Source: Bradyrhizobium erythrophlei | Lineage (GTDB): Bacteria > Pseudomonadota > Alphaproteobacteria > Rhizobiales > Xanthobacteraceae | DNA length: 64,000 nucleotides | Reading direction: 5' to 3' | Assembly (NCBI GenBank): GCA_900129675.1 | Contig: FSRD01000001.1 | Coordinates: 7,987,501 to 8,051,500 of the forward strand | Shown here: positions 43,862-52,673 of the stretch, in pieces | How positions within the stretch are numbered: position 1 is the first letter of the stretch | How the letters are laid out: each line of letters starts with the position of its first letter | Translations under genes and position numbers: made by a program | Notes under the pieces: model-generated | Databases searched by the model: none | The model's input: the letters and a program-made list of their open reading frames with translations, nothing else | Told to the model about the DNA's origin: nothing

Positions 43862-43912
43862 AACGGATTTCTACTCCGAGGGTTGCAGGTTCGAATCCTG
43901 CTGGGATCGCCA
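43862..43912 (+). tRNA. 3' half of a tRNA-Arg (anticodon TCT), truncated
   Basis: The sequence contains an anticodon loop TTTCTAC flanked by CGGA and TCCG, a perfect T-arm (GCAGG TTCGAAT CCTGC), the 3' acceptor strand TGGGATC, a discriminator G and an encoded CCA. The D-arm and 5' acceptor strand are absent, so this cannot be a functional tRNA. Such 3' fragments commonly arise when an island integrates at, or recombines out of, a tRNA gene. Confidence 0.65.
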
Positions 43913-44049
43913 GTATAACGGTCCTGTTCCGTCCCGGTTTGTTCCGATTTGTCCCAATCTGGAAAGAAACGCCTGCGGCACAGCGGTTTGGTCGCCATGT
44001 CCGATCCCACGGTTTCCCAAAGCGCTCAGCTTCATCAACACCCGTGAGC

Positions 44050-44350
44050 GCGTCGGCACGGCCCCTGAGCGCTTCGATCGCAGGCGCAACGTCCTCCGCG
44101 CGCCGGATATCGCACTTTACGGTATCGAGACCGAGGTTGGCGGCGGCGGCCTGCGCCGTATTCAGCTCGGGCGCCGTGAGCGGATTGGCGGCATTGAACA
44201 GGATCGCCACCCGGCGAAGACCCGGAAGAAATTCCCGTAGCACCTCGAGCCGCTTGCCGGTGGAATCGGTCAGTTGACGCGACAGACCGGTAACGTTGCC
44301 GCCTGGCCGCGGCAGGCTTTCGACCAGACCATTGCCGACCGGATCGGGGT
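44050..44350 (-). pseudogene. Fragment of an ABC transporter substrate-binding protein (PF04392-like)
   Basis: Minus-strand frame reading DPVGNGLVESLPRPGGNVTG, then LSRQLTDSTGKRLEVLREFL, PGLRRVAILFNAANP and RADAL. It matches the central part of the periplasmic binding proteins abundant in Bradyrhizobium. It is cut on the left near the tRNA fragment and on the right by an IS701 transposase fragment, so both lobes are incomplete. Confidence 0.75.
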
Positions 44351-44358
44351 AGCCATGC

Positions 44359-44568
44359 GGCGGCAGCAGGCAATCCTGGGTCGCAGGGATTGGGATGCTG
44401 ATGCCTTGCGCGATATCGTGCGCGACTATGTCATCGAGCATTTGGCAGATGACGATGCGGTCCTCGTCATCGACGAGACCGGCTTTCTCAAGCAGGGCAA
44501 GGCGTCGTGCGGTGTGGCGCGGCAATACACCGGTTCGGCAGGCAAGATTACGAACTGCCAGATCGGCG
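44359..44568 (+). pseudogene. Internal fragment of the IS701-family transposase
   Basis: These 210 bases look identical to 48829-49038 within the IS701 element downstream. They encode QQAILGRRDWDADALRDIVR through the first catalytic Asp region (DDAVLVIDETGFLKQGKAS). Neither inverted repeat is present, so it is a remnant left by deletion or recombination, not an independent insertion. Confidence 0.9.
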
Positions 44569-44577
44569 CATGGTCGG

Positions 44578-44781
44578 GCAGCCGCCGTGTTCGGCTATCG
44601 CGGGCACCACAGCATCCGTCAGGAGCGCTGTCACTCTGAAATGCGTAGCTTCTTCGTCATTGTGCATTAGCCGTGAGTAGCTAGCCACGTCGGCGGCCAA
44701 TATCGCCGACAACCTGCGCTCGACCCGGACTGGCCGCCCCTGCAACATGGCCCGAAATCGAACCTGTTGCATATTCTGCAC
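44578..44781 (-). pseudogene. N-terminal fragment of a class III adenylate/guanylate cyclase
   Basis: The minus-strand frame contains VERRLSAILAADVASYSRLM, then HNDEEATHF and VVPAIAEHGG. This is the start of the cyclase homology domain in rhizobial adenylate cyclases, including the first metal-binding Asp (AADVASYS). It is cut off after HGG by the IS701 fragment, so the catalytic domain is lost. Confidence 0.75.
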
Positions 44782-45406
44782 GACGGATCAGACCACGGAC
44801 CAACGGGTTTTGACGCCATGCCCATCCTGATGTTGGTCATTGGCCCTTCTGCGACGTACGGGTCAGGCCGAATGTCCCGGTTTGCGCCAAAAGCTGCCCT
44901 ACCCGGCAAGTCGGATTTTAATGCTGTGGACGGCGCCCGCTCTGCGGCATCGAAATGCCGTCGGGGTGTTTCGAGACATGCAGCGGTTCAGACCACGCGA
45001 GCGATGCGGTAATCCCGCGGACAGAAATTGCAATGGACGAGCTCTGATCGCGTGCGAGCGCGCGGGAGAAACCAGCGCGAGCTCGTCAAAGCTCGGCCTA
45101 CAGGGCATCTTCGCTGCTTGCTGCGGTGCATGGCAACCGTGGTGGCAATACTAAACTTGGCCGGGCGTGCGTTTTTTGCCCTTGACGCGGCGAGCGCGAT
45201 CAGCCGATCGACTGGCGGGCCGACGATGAATCCCGTATAATACATCCCGCCTGTCGTTGGTCCCTTGCCGCGGGTGCGGTTCTCTGGCAGCGCTCAAGAC
45301 AATATGCGCCCGCCCGCGCTGGTTATTGGCGTCGACACCCTGAAAGCAGTTCAATACACTTTCGAAACCCTGTGATAAAGGCGCGGCTCGAAACAAAAGT
45401 GCTGCA
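44782..45406. other. Region without a supported gene
   Basis: About 625 bases between the cyclase fragment and the second kinase module. Open frames up to about 100 codons exist on both strands but none has recognisable family features. The right end holds the promoter region of the kinase operon. Confidence 0.35.
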
Positions 45407-46501
45407 ATGACTGATTTCGCGGAAGGGCCTACACATTCCGGAGTGAGGCGGATTCTGGCGCGCTGGAATCTGGAATTGGAGGGGCCCAGTGTACCGATTC
45501 TACGCTACGGTTTTGCGGTCGTTTGCGTTTCAGCTGCGCTTGGGCTGGCACTTGCATTGCAATACTACAAATTCATTGAGCGAAGTCCGCTTTTTAATCT
45601 CGCGATCGCTCTCACCGCTTGGTATGCGGGAGTTGGACCCGCCGTGCTGGCCGTCGTACTGTCCACGGCATGCTTCAGCTACTTCTTCGCGGGGCCCGTT
45701 TACGCGCTCTATTTCGTAACATGGGCGGTAGTAGTTGCTTCGTTTGTCGCTGTTCGGCGTCGCCGCGAGCGCGAAGTTAAAAGATTGAACCAAGAGCTTG
45801 TGAAGCGGGCTGCGGAACTGGAGGCAAGCAACAAGGAATTGGAAGCCTTTGCCTACTCAGTATCCCACGATCTGCGGGCGCCGCTTCGGCATGTCATTAG
45901 CTACGCGGAGCTCCTGCAGAAACCGGCATCTTCTTTGTTCGATGATAGAAGTCAGCGGCAGATGAAGAGGATTCTGGAAGCGGCAAATAGAATGGGCAAC
46001 CTGATCGACGATCTGTTGGCCTTTTCGCGGATCGGGCGCGTGGAGACCTGCAAGACAACAGTGGACCTAGGACAGCTTATTCGCGAAGTCGTCGCTGAGT
46101 TCGAGGAGGAGACGAGTGGTCGAAACATTGACTGGAAAATCGGAACCCTTCCGGTGTGTCATGGCGACTGTTCCATGCTGAAACTAGTCCTTACTAACCT
46201 GATTTCAAATGCGGTTAAGTTCACACGGACGCGAACGCGAGCCGAGATCGAGATCGGCTGCGCCGACGGAAAGAATGAAATAGAGGTCTTCGTACGGGAC
46301 AACGGCGCAGGCTTCGACATGCAGTATGCCGATAAGCTTTTCGGTGTGTTTCAGCGTCTGCATCGGTCTCGAGAGTTTGAAGGTACCGGCATAGGATTGG
46401 CTACCGTTCAGCGCGTTATCGAACGACAGGGAGGGAAGGTTCGGTGCGAGGGGGTATTGGATCAAGGCGCGACTTTCTACTTCTCACTTCCCCAAGTGTG
46501 A
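45407..46501 (+). CDS. Membrane sensor histidine kinase (DUF4118-like, phytochrome-type kinase core)
   Basis: Sensor kinase of 364 residues. The N-terminal part holds three to four hydrophobic helices (about residues 32-52, 62-80, 80-96 and 98-116) without a large loop, as in DUF4118 kinases. A coiled coil (120-150) leads to the phosphoacceptor His154 in AYSVSHDLRAPLRHVISYAE, a sequence typical of bacteriophytochrome-like kinases. N-box (LVLTNLISNAVKFTRT), DNGAGFDM and GTGIGLATVQRVIERQGG complete the ATPase domain. It is followed by an Rcp1-type regulator and a REC-PAS-kinase on the same strand. Codon use is visibly lower in GC than the core genes. Confidence 0.91.
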   Translation: MTDFAEGPTHSGVRRILARWNLELEGPSVPILRYGFAVVCVSAALGLALALQYYKFIERSPLFNLAIALTAWYAGVGPAVLAVVLSTACFSYFFAGPVYALYFVTWAVVVASFVAVRRRREREVKRLNQELVKRAAELEASNKELEAFAYSVSHDLRAPLRHVISYAELLQKPASSLFDDRSQRQMKRILEAANRMGNLIDDLLAFSRIGRVETCKTTVDLGQLIREVVAEFEEETSGRNIDWKIGTLPVCHGDCSMLKLVLTNLISNAVKFTRTRTRAEIEIGCADGKNEIEVFVRDNGAGFDMQYADKLFGVFQRLHRSREFEGTGIGLATVQRVIERQGGKVRCEGVLDQGATFYFSLPQV

Positions 46502-46518
46502 GCCAGGGATCGAAACTC

Positions 46519-46968
46519 ATGGACAAATTGGGACGCATTTTACTTGCAGAGGACGATGAGGATGACGTGGAACTCACCCTGATGGCACTGGAAGAACACA
46601 AGCTGGCCAATGAGGTCGTGGTTACATTCGATGGCGAAGAAGCTCTGGATTACCTTTACTGTCGCGGGAAGTTCGACACGCGCGCTACCGGCAATCCATC
46701 GGTAATGCTACTCGACCTAAAACTGCCGAAGGTCGATGGATTGCAGGTCTTGCAGAAAATCAGGTCCGACGAGCGGCTGAAGATGATTCCTGTCGTGGTA
46801 CTTACGTCATCCCACGAGGAAATGGACAAAATACGAAGCTACAAATCCGGGGCGAACGCCTACGTCGTCAAGCCGATGAATTTTCACATGTTTGCCAACG
46901 CAGTGAGGGAACTCGGTGTCTTCTGGGCGATCATCAACGAGCCGCCGCCGGGCAGCATCAAACGCTGA
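46519..46968 (+). CDS. Single-domain response regulator (Rcp1-like)
   Basis: Receiver-only protein of 149 residues. Acidic pocket Glu11-Asp12-Asp13, phosphoacceptor Asp66 in VMLLDLKLPKVDG, Thr near 95 (VVVLTSSHEE) and Lys near 116 (VVKPMNF) are visible. The tail FANAVRELGVFWAIINEPPP is of the Rcp1 type. It begins 17 bases after the kinase stop and ends one base before the next start, so the three genes form one operon. It parallels the regulator at 18031, with the phosphoacceptor at the same residue number. Confidence 0.92.
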   Translation: MDKLGRILLAEDDEDDVELTLMALEEHKLANEVVVTFDGEEALDYLYCRGKFDTRATGNPSVMLLDLKLPKVDGLQVLQKIRSDERLKMIPVVVLTSSHEEMDKIRSYKSGANAYVVKPMNFHMFANAVRELGVFWAIINEPPPGSIKR

Positions 46969-46969
46969 C

Positions 46970-48475
46970 ATGCCGTCTCCTCTGCGCATTCTCCTGCTGG
47001 AGGATGACCCCGGCGATGCGGAGGTCATTCAAGATCTCCTTGAAGCGGACCATTTCGTCTGTGACGTAACCCGCGTTGAAACTCGCGATGAGCTCCTGGA
47101 TGCTCTTAGAAGCGTCGGCTTCGATCTCATTCTCGCTGATTACACGCTTCCTTCGTTCGACGGCATTACCGCGTTAAAGCTTGCGCACAGTATGTGTCCT
47201 GATCTGCCTTTCATCTTTGTTGCCGGTACTCTCGGCGAAGAAGCGGCTATCGATTCGCTCAAAATGGGGGCCACGGATTATGTTCTGAAGACGCGGCTGT
47301 CGAAGCTTGCGCCCTCCGTCGAGCGGGCGCTCTGCGAAGCTCAAGAAAGGACCGAACGCAAGAAAGCTGAGACGGCACTGCGCTTTAGCGAGATGTATCT
47401 AGCGGAGGCACAGCGCTTAAGTCACACAGGAAGTTTCGGCTGGGATTCTTCGACCGGGGAAATCTACTGGTCGGATGAAACCTATCGAATTTTCGAATAC
47501 GATCCTACCACAAAACCCACACTGCAGATGGTGGTCGATCGCTCTCATCCAGACGATCGCATGCGTGTCAGTCAGATCATTGATCGTGTCTCAATCGAGA
47601 GGAGTGACTTTAGTGTCGAGCATCGCCTTATGATGCCCAATGGTTCTGTCAAGTTTCTTCAAGTTGTCGCTCATCGTGCAGTGGGCGAAGATTCGAAAGC
47701 TTTGCTCTTCCTAGGCGCTGTGACAGATATTACCGAACGCAAACGGGCTGAAGAGGAGCACGGGAGATTGCGCCAGCTGGAGGCAGATCTCGCGCGCATC
47801 AATCGATTGAGCGTAATGGGAGAACTGGCTGCATCCCTAACCCATGAGATCCTCCAGCCTATAGCCGGTGTGACAATGAGCGCCAGAGCCTGCTCGAACT
47901 GGCTGCAGCGCGAGCCGCCTGAGATCGAGCAGACTCGCCGGGGCATATCGGACATTATGAAGAACGCAAACCGTGCGGCCCACATCATCGACCGAAATCA
48001 CTCACTCTACAGTCGAAGAACTCCACAACGGGAGCTAATCGATCTAAACGAAATCATCCGAGAGATGATCACTCTCCTGCAGGACGCGGCGAACCGTGAG
48101 TTAGTTTCAATCCGCGGCGAACTCGACCCCGCACTTCCGAGGACGATGGCGGATCGTGTTCAGCTGCAGCAGGTGTTGATGAACCTCATGCTTAATGGCA
48201 TCGAGGCAATGAAGGAAAAGAGCGGCGAATTGCGTGTTTCGTCGAAGAGAACCGAGGATGGTCGATTGCTGATTTCGGTAACCGACTCGGGGGCTGGGCT
48301 TCCTAGGAACGAAGCCGAACGCATTTTCGAGGCATTCTTCACCACGAAACCACAGGGAACCGGTATGGGACTGTCCATCAGTCGTAGGATTATTGAGTCC
48401 CATGGCGGCAGCCTGTGGGCGAGCGCCAACACCGGGCCGGGTTCGACCTTTCAGTTCGTGCTGCCAACGAGATGA
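46970..48475 (+). CDS. Receiver-PAS-histidine kinase protein
   Basis: Cytosolic protein of 501 residues. Receiver (about 5-122, phosphoacceptor Asp57 in LILADYTLPSFDG); a coiled linker; a PAS/PAC domain (about 140-265: LSHTGSFGWDSSTGEIYWSD, then DITERKRAEEE); and a kinase core with the phosphoacceptor His about 292 in LAASLTHEILQPIAGVTMSA. The ATPase motifs are VLMNLMLNGIEAM, DSGAGLP and GTGMGLSISRRIIESHGG. In this kinase group the H-box normally reads HExxQPL or HEINQPL; here it is HEILQPI, with Leu in place of the common Asn. It ends 94 bases before the IS701 element, so the operon is intact. Confidence 0.9.
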   Translation: MPSPLRILLLEDDPGDAEVIQDLLEADHFVCDVTRVETRDELLDALRSVGFDLILADYTLPSFDGITALKLAHSMCPDLPFIFVAGTLGEEAAIDSLKMGATDYVLKTRLSKLAPSVERALCEAQERTERKKAETALRFSEMYLAEAQRLSHTGSFGWDSSTGEIYWSDETYRIFEYDPTTKPTLQMVVDRSHPDDRMRVSQIIDRVSIERSDFSVEHRLMMPNGSVKFLQVVAHRAVGEDSKALLFLGAVTDITERKRAEEEHGRLRQLEADLARINRLSVMGELAASLTHEILQPIAGVTMSARACSNWLQREPPEIEQTRRGISDIMKNANRAAHIIDRNHSLYSRRTPQRELIDLNEIIREMITLLQDAANRELVSIRGELDPALPRTMADRVQLQQVLMNLMLNGIEAMKEKSGELRVSSKRTEDGRLLISVTDSGAGLPRNEAERIFEAFFTTKPQGTGMGLSISRRIIESHGGSLWASANTGPGSTFQFVLPTR

Positions 48476-48569
48476 CAGCCTCTTATTGGGGTAGCGCCAT
48501 ACAAACCGAGCAAAATTTGCCACGTACCGGGCATCGTCCCAGTTGAGACACTCGCAAAAAAGGCATTAG

Positions 48570-50005
48570 CATTACAGTTGCCCTTTCTGACGATTTCTGA
48601 ATCCATGGGCAGCCATGATTCGAAGATCGTGGACGCAGGCAGCGTCGATTGAAGAAACGCTTGCGTTATGGGCTGCGTCGCTTCGTGAGGTGAAGAAGCG
48701 GATACGTCCGTTGTTCGGGCAGGAACGTGTTGCGAGGAACGCAGGCCTGTTTCTGGAAGGTCTGCTCGGCGATGAGCAACGCAAGACCGGTTGGATGCGC
48801 GCGGAGGCAGCTGGCGATCCTGGTCCATGGCGGCAGCAGGCAATCCTGGGTCGCAGGGATTGGGATGCTGATGCCTTGCGCGATATCGTGCGCGACTATG
48901 TCATCGAGCATTTGGCAGATGACGATGCGGTCCTCGTCATCGACGAGACCGGCTTTCTCAAGCAGGGCAAGGCGTCGTGCGGTGTGGCGCGGCAATACAC
49001 CGGTTCGGCAGGCAAGATTACGAACTGCCAGATCGGCGTCTTCGCTACTTACGTTTCGCGTCATGGCCATGCGTTCATCGGTCCGCGCGTTGTATCTTCC
49101 GAAAGAATGGACCGAGGATCCAGATCGTCTGGAAGCCACATATGTGCCTGCCGACACAGGCTTTGCGACCAAACCAAAGCTTGCGACGGCAATGATCGCA
49201 CGCGCCATAGTCGCGGCTGTGCCATTCAAGTGGGTTGCTGCCGATACGGTCTACGGCGTCGGAGATATCGAACAGCAACTACGCCAGGCAGGCAAAGGCT
49301 ATGTGCTCGGAGTCAGCAGCACTCATGTGTTCCGATCCTGGGGCAAGCGGCGATCAGTCTCTGGCACCGCCGCGGACATCGCCTCGACGCGGCGCTCATC
49401 CGACTGGAAGCGCTTGTCGGCGGGAGCCGGAACCAAAGGACCGCGGCTGCACGATTGGTGTTATCTCGAATTGGCCGATCTCGATGCCGGGCAGTTCAAC
49501 AGCGCAAATGACGGTTTGTGGACACGCGGTCTACTGATCCGTCGTCGCATCGCCGATGATGACCTCGCCTTCTTCACCACCTGGTGCCCAACAGGAACGG
49601 CCATCGAAACGCTGGTCGCGGACGAAGGCCATCGCTGGGCGATCGAGGACAGTTTTGAGACCGCCAAAAACGAATTCGGCCTCGATCACAACGAGAGCCG
49701 ATCCTGGCATGGCTGGCATCGCCACGTGTCTATGGTGATGCTCGCCTTTGCCATGATGGCGGTGATCCGCCATCATGCCAATCCGCCGCAGCCAAAAAAA
49801 ACGCAACGCCGAACCACGGCAAAAACAAAACCAACGCCGCCTCGTCATTGATCCGATGGTCAATCCAGGAAGTTCGGCGCATCGCCATCAGGCTCGCTCG
49901 AAAGCGCATCCAACCCGCACACATCATCGCATGGTCACTCTGGCGCAGAGCTCACCAGGCGATCGCTCAGCGTGCGCACCTCAAAGCAAAACGGCAACTG
50001 TAATG
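48570..50005 (+). mobile_element. IS701-family insertion sequence, complete ends, 4-bp target duplication
   Basis: The element is bounded by 13-base perfect terminal inverted repeats: CATTACAGTTGCC at 48570-48582 and GGCAACTGTAATG at 49993-50005. TTAG lies immediately outside each end (48566-48569 and 50006-50009), a 4-base target duplication that fits the YTAR target of the IS701 family. The length is 1436 bases. Its transposase is frameshifted, so the element should not move on its own unless a relative acts in trans. Confidence 0.9.
48615..50003 (+). pseudogene. IS701-family DDE transposase, two frameshifts
   Basis: The product should be about 460 residues. The N-terminal part (from 48615) reads LREVKKRIRPLFGQERVARN, with the first catalytic Asp in VLVIDETGFLKQGK. 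Near 49080 the family sequence changes frame (HAFIG becomes RALYLPKEWTEDPDRLEATY), which fits a one-base insertion. The middle frame includes WVAADTVYGVGD (second Asp) and WAIEDSFETAKNEFGLDHNE (catalytic Glu). Near the A8 run at about 49794-49802 it shifts again, back to the first frame, and ends SLIRWSIQEVRRIAIRLARK and a tail whose stop lies in the terminal repeat. Confidence 0.88.
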
Positions 50006-50143
50006 TTAGGAGTGTCGTTGTCTTCCCTGCAGGGCGAGGACGACACTGAGGCGCAGCTGGATTTCAGGATTTGAACCAGACTAAACTTGTGGCTCGGCCA
50101 CCCCGATGCGCTGGCGAAGTGTCCGGAGGATCGCAACAGTCCA

Positions 50144-51040
50144 ATGCTTGAAAACGACCCAGCACTGGCCGCCATGGCGGAGGCGTTGGCCAAATCTGCC
50201 GACTACCGCGTCCTCCGGCGCCTGGTTCCTCGGGAGATTTTCACTTCATCCATCGGTCAAAACACGAAAACCGGCATCCTGCTCGACGTCGAGACGACCG
50301 GCCTCGATCAGCAGAAGGATGAGATCATCGAACTTGGAATGGTCAAGTTCGACTACCTGCCTGACGGTCGCATCGCGAGCCTTAGGGATGTCTATACATC
50401 GTTCAACGAGCCGTCCGAACCCATCCCCCTTGAGGTCACCGCGCTCACCGGCGTCACGGATGACATGGTAGCAGGACAACGGATCGACGACTCGACCGTC
50501 TTCTCGTTCGTGGACGACGCCGTGATTGTCATTGCCCACAACGCGGGCTTCGATCGTAAATTCGTGGAGCGCTATTGGTCGATATTCCAGCGGAAGGCAT
50601 GGGGGTGCTCGGCGACCGAGGTCGAATGGCGGAAACACGGCTTCGAAGGCTCGCGCCTCGGCTACCTCCTGAATGGTGCCGGCTTCTTCCACCAGACTCA
50701 CAGGGCAGTCGACGATTGCCATGCCCTGCTCGAGATTCTCGCGTGCGAATTGCCGACGACCGGAACGTCGGCGCTTGCCGTCTTGCTCGAGCGCGCTCGC
50801 AAAAAGACCATGCGGGTGTGGGCGGAGCAATCGCCTTTTGATCTCAAGGACTCGCTCAAGCGGCGCCGCTACCGATGGAGCGACGGGAGAGATGGTAGGT
50901 TGAGGTCATGGTATATCGACGTCGACGAAAGCAAGCTGGATGACGAAATCGCGTTTCTGAAGACCGAAATCTATCTCCGGGACATGGAGCCGCGTCTTCA
51001 GACCTTGACAGCGTTTGACCGATTTTCGGTCCGAGCATGA
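50144..51040 (+). CDS. DEDDh 3'-5' exonuclease (DNA polymerase III epsilon-like)
   Basis: Predicted exonuclease of 298 residues from the ATG at 50144. A frame extension to 50087 is less likely. The DnaQ-type fold (about 45-215) has Exo I LLDVETTGLDQQKDEIIELG (the DxE pair), Exo II IAHNAGFDRKF, and Exo III HRAVDDCHALLEIL (the His and Asp). The order and the His make it DEDDh. The C-terminal 85 residues (LKRRRYRWSDGRDGRLRSWY and following) are the kind of tail seen in stand-alone exonucleases, not the polymerase-bound epsilon subunit. It lies between IS elements, so it is accessory. A role in repair, phage or plasmid biology is inferred. Confidence 0.85.
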   Translation: MLENDPALAAMAEALAKSADYRVLRRLVPREIFTSSIGQNTKTGILLDVETTGLDQQKDEIIELGMVKFDYLPDGRIASLRDVYTSFNEPSEPIPLEVTALTGVTDDMVAGQRIDDSTVFSFVDDAVIVIAHNAGFDRKFVERYWSIFQRKAWGCSATEVEWRKHGFEGSRLGYLLNGAGFFHQTHRAVDDCHALLEILACELPTTGTSALAVLLERARKKTMRVWAEQSPFDLKDSLKRRRYRWSDGRDGRLRSWYIDVDESKLDDEIAFLKTEIYLRDMEPRLQTLTAFDRFSVRA

Positions 51041-51202
51041 AGCATACTTCCAGCCATCGCCCGGACGCCCGACCAGAGAGGCTGCAACGGAAGACCTCTT
51101 TGTCCGCCTTCTCAACCACCTCATGAATATGGACAAGGCATCCGGCCCAAGGATGCCACGGATAAAGAAGCTCGTACTCCGCGATCCCGTGGGCGTTCCG
51201 TA

Positions 51203-51340
51203 GTCGTGTTGTATAACGCGGCTCGCACGCACCTTTCACTCAACAAGGACGCGCCGTCGCCGCGAACAGTACATTCCGTTGGTCGCGTTTTGCCTACGCC
51301 ATTTCTTGGCGGACTTCATCATCTGTATGTGGGAGTTTGA
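51203..51340 (+). pseudogene. Integrase/IS transposase C-terminal fragment, copy A
   Basis: The frame reads VVLYNAARTHLSLNKDAPSP and ends PFLGGLHHLYVGV before a stop. This is the C-terminal end of an rve-type (IS481/IS3-like) integrase. Related ends lie at 60928 and 61094 on the other strand. The catalytic domain is absent. Confidence 0.75.
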
Positions 51341-51652
51341 TTTCCGACAGGCACAGCCGAGGAGGTCACCAACATCGCCGGGCGGATTGTTCACAAACCG
51401 AGCGGATCTGCCCCGGCCAACGCAACGCGCTGACTCATAGTCTCGCATGGCTCTTCGGATAGGGACCGAGGCCTCGCAGTCCCTACGTCGACGAGCGCGT
51501 CGTTGGCGTAGCTCGGATCCAATACCTCAGAGACAAGCTCTGCGGGCCCCCCTCGCAATCCGCACTGGGGTAAGAAGCCCAACGATGAATCCGAAATCAC
51601 TCCACGCAACACGGCCGCAACACAGCGGTTCGTTCTTTGTTCAGGGTATCCA
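51341..51652. other. Region without a supported gene
   Basis: About 310 bases between an integrase remnant and the HEPN-like gene. A minus-strand frame of 91 codons spans it, but it has no family resemblance and overlaps the probable promoter of the next gene. Confidence 0.35.
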
Positions 51653-52255
51653 ATGCAGGACACCATCCAACGAGAAACTCACTTTTGGGAGCGTGGGTGC
51701 CAGTATTACATCGCAGCGCGCTTCGCGGTGCCCGGTGGCCTCAATCCAGTCGCCGCCAACCTGCTTCACCATGCAATCGAGTTCATGTTGAAGGGAACGC
51801 TCGTAAAGACCAGAGAGTTACGCGGGCTGCAAAACAAATACGGACACAAGCTGCCGCCGCTCTGGAAAGACTTCAAGACGGTTGTCGGAGATGCGGGCCT
51901 TACCCGGTTCGATGCGATAATCGATGGGCTCCACAGGTATGAGGACTTGCGCTACCCGGATGATGCACTGAAGAATGGCATGGAGTCCGTGATCACGTCT
52001 CATCGAGGCATGGCCGACCTCCAGATGATGCGAGAGGGGATTCTTCCGGCGGGGGTTGCCGCTGATATAAATCGTCGAATCGACGCCCTGCCGAAGGGCA
52101 AGCGGTACGATCTCTGCCTCGAGGAAGTAGATGAGCTTGTCGAGGCGATCTTCAAAGCCGCGAAGTGGGATCCGCGATTCTTTTTCAGCCGGATGAATCC
52201 GAAGGCCCGGGAAACGCTGGCGGATGGCAACCAGGCCAAGGGCCTGCTGAAGTAG
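51653..52255 (+). CDS. HEPN-like hypothetical protein
   Basis: All-alpha protein of 200 residues. The N-terminal part resembles HEPN-type helical domains: YYIAARFAVPGGLNPVAANL, then LHHAIEFMLKGTLVKT and a YGHKLPPLWKDFK segment, which recalls the helix with a conserved His in HEPN proteins (nucleotide or RNA-related functions, toxin or defence genes). The strict RxxxxH ribonuclease motif is not evident, so a non-catalytic member is possible. The C-terminal half is charged and helical. It sits in the mobile region, 600 bases after an exonuclease gene. Alternatives are an uncharacterised phage or plasmid protein. Confidence 0.5.
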   Translation: MQDTIQRETHFWERGCQYYIAARFAVPGGLNPVAANLLHHAIEFMLKGTLVKTRELRGLQNKYGHKLPPLWKDFKTVVGDAGLTRFDAIIDGLHRYEDLRYPDDALKNGMESVITSHRGMADLQMMREGILPAGVAADINRRIDALPKGKRYDLCLEEVDELVEAIFKAAKWDPRFFFSRMNPKARETLADGNQAKGLLK

Positions 52256-52344
52256 CCGGCCGGGTGTGAACCGGCGGGCTTATCTCTACTCCACCCGCTC
52301 CCCGTGCCTAGAGATGCTCGGGCAGCAATCCGCAACCCGTTACA

Positions 52345-52569
52345 TGTCCGCCCCTCACCCGCCGCCGCTATCCCGAACGCCCGCACTGCTGGCGCGTCTA
52401 TTACGGTGACGTCGAGATCGGAACGATCGCGCGCCGTGTCGGCTGCCCGGTCGACGTCGACCAATGGGAATGGCGTTGCGGCCTCTATCCCGGCATGGAC
52501 CCCGGCGAGAATCAGGACGGCACCGCTGCTGACTTCGACCACGCGCGGGCCTCGCCCCAACGCTACTAG
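52345..52569 (+). CDS. Small hypothetical protein, possibly truncated at the N-terminus
   Basis: The frame reads CPPLTRRRYPERPHCWRVYY, then GDVEIGTIARRVGC, DQWEWRCGLYPGMDPGE and NQDGTAADFDHAR, ending at 52569. It matches a family of short hypothetical proteins that I recall as frequent in Bradyrhizobium (YPER.xCWxVYYGDVxVGTIA...QWEWRCGFYPG). No in-frame ATG or GTG with a ribosome site was found at the expected position. It may use an unusual start or be a pseudogene. Function is unknown. Confidence 0.5.
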   Translation, partial: CPPLTRRRYPERPHCWRVYYGDVEIGTIARRVGCPVDVDQWEWRCGLYPGMDPGENQDGTAADFDHARASPQRY

Positions 52570-52673
52570 CGAATGCAATCAATGCCGGGAGCATACTAAA
52601 AACCACCTATAGTTCTGTTGACACCTTGCCACCCGATTTCAGTTTCAGCATTGCGCTTGAATAGTTAGCCGAC

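Noticed and set aside
43833..44525. A 230-codon minus-strand frame that could be annotated as one protein.
   Set aside because: It is a chance fusion of three fragments: antisense of an IS701 piece, part of an ABC substrate-binding protein, and the antisense of a tRNA fragment (the AGFEPATLGVEIRYS part).
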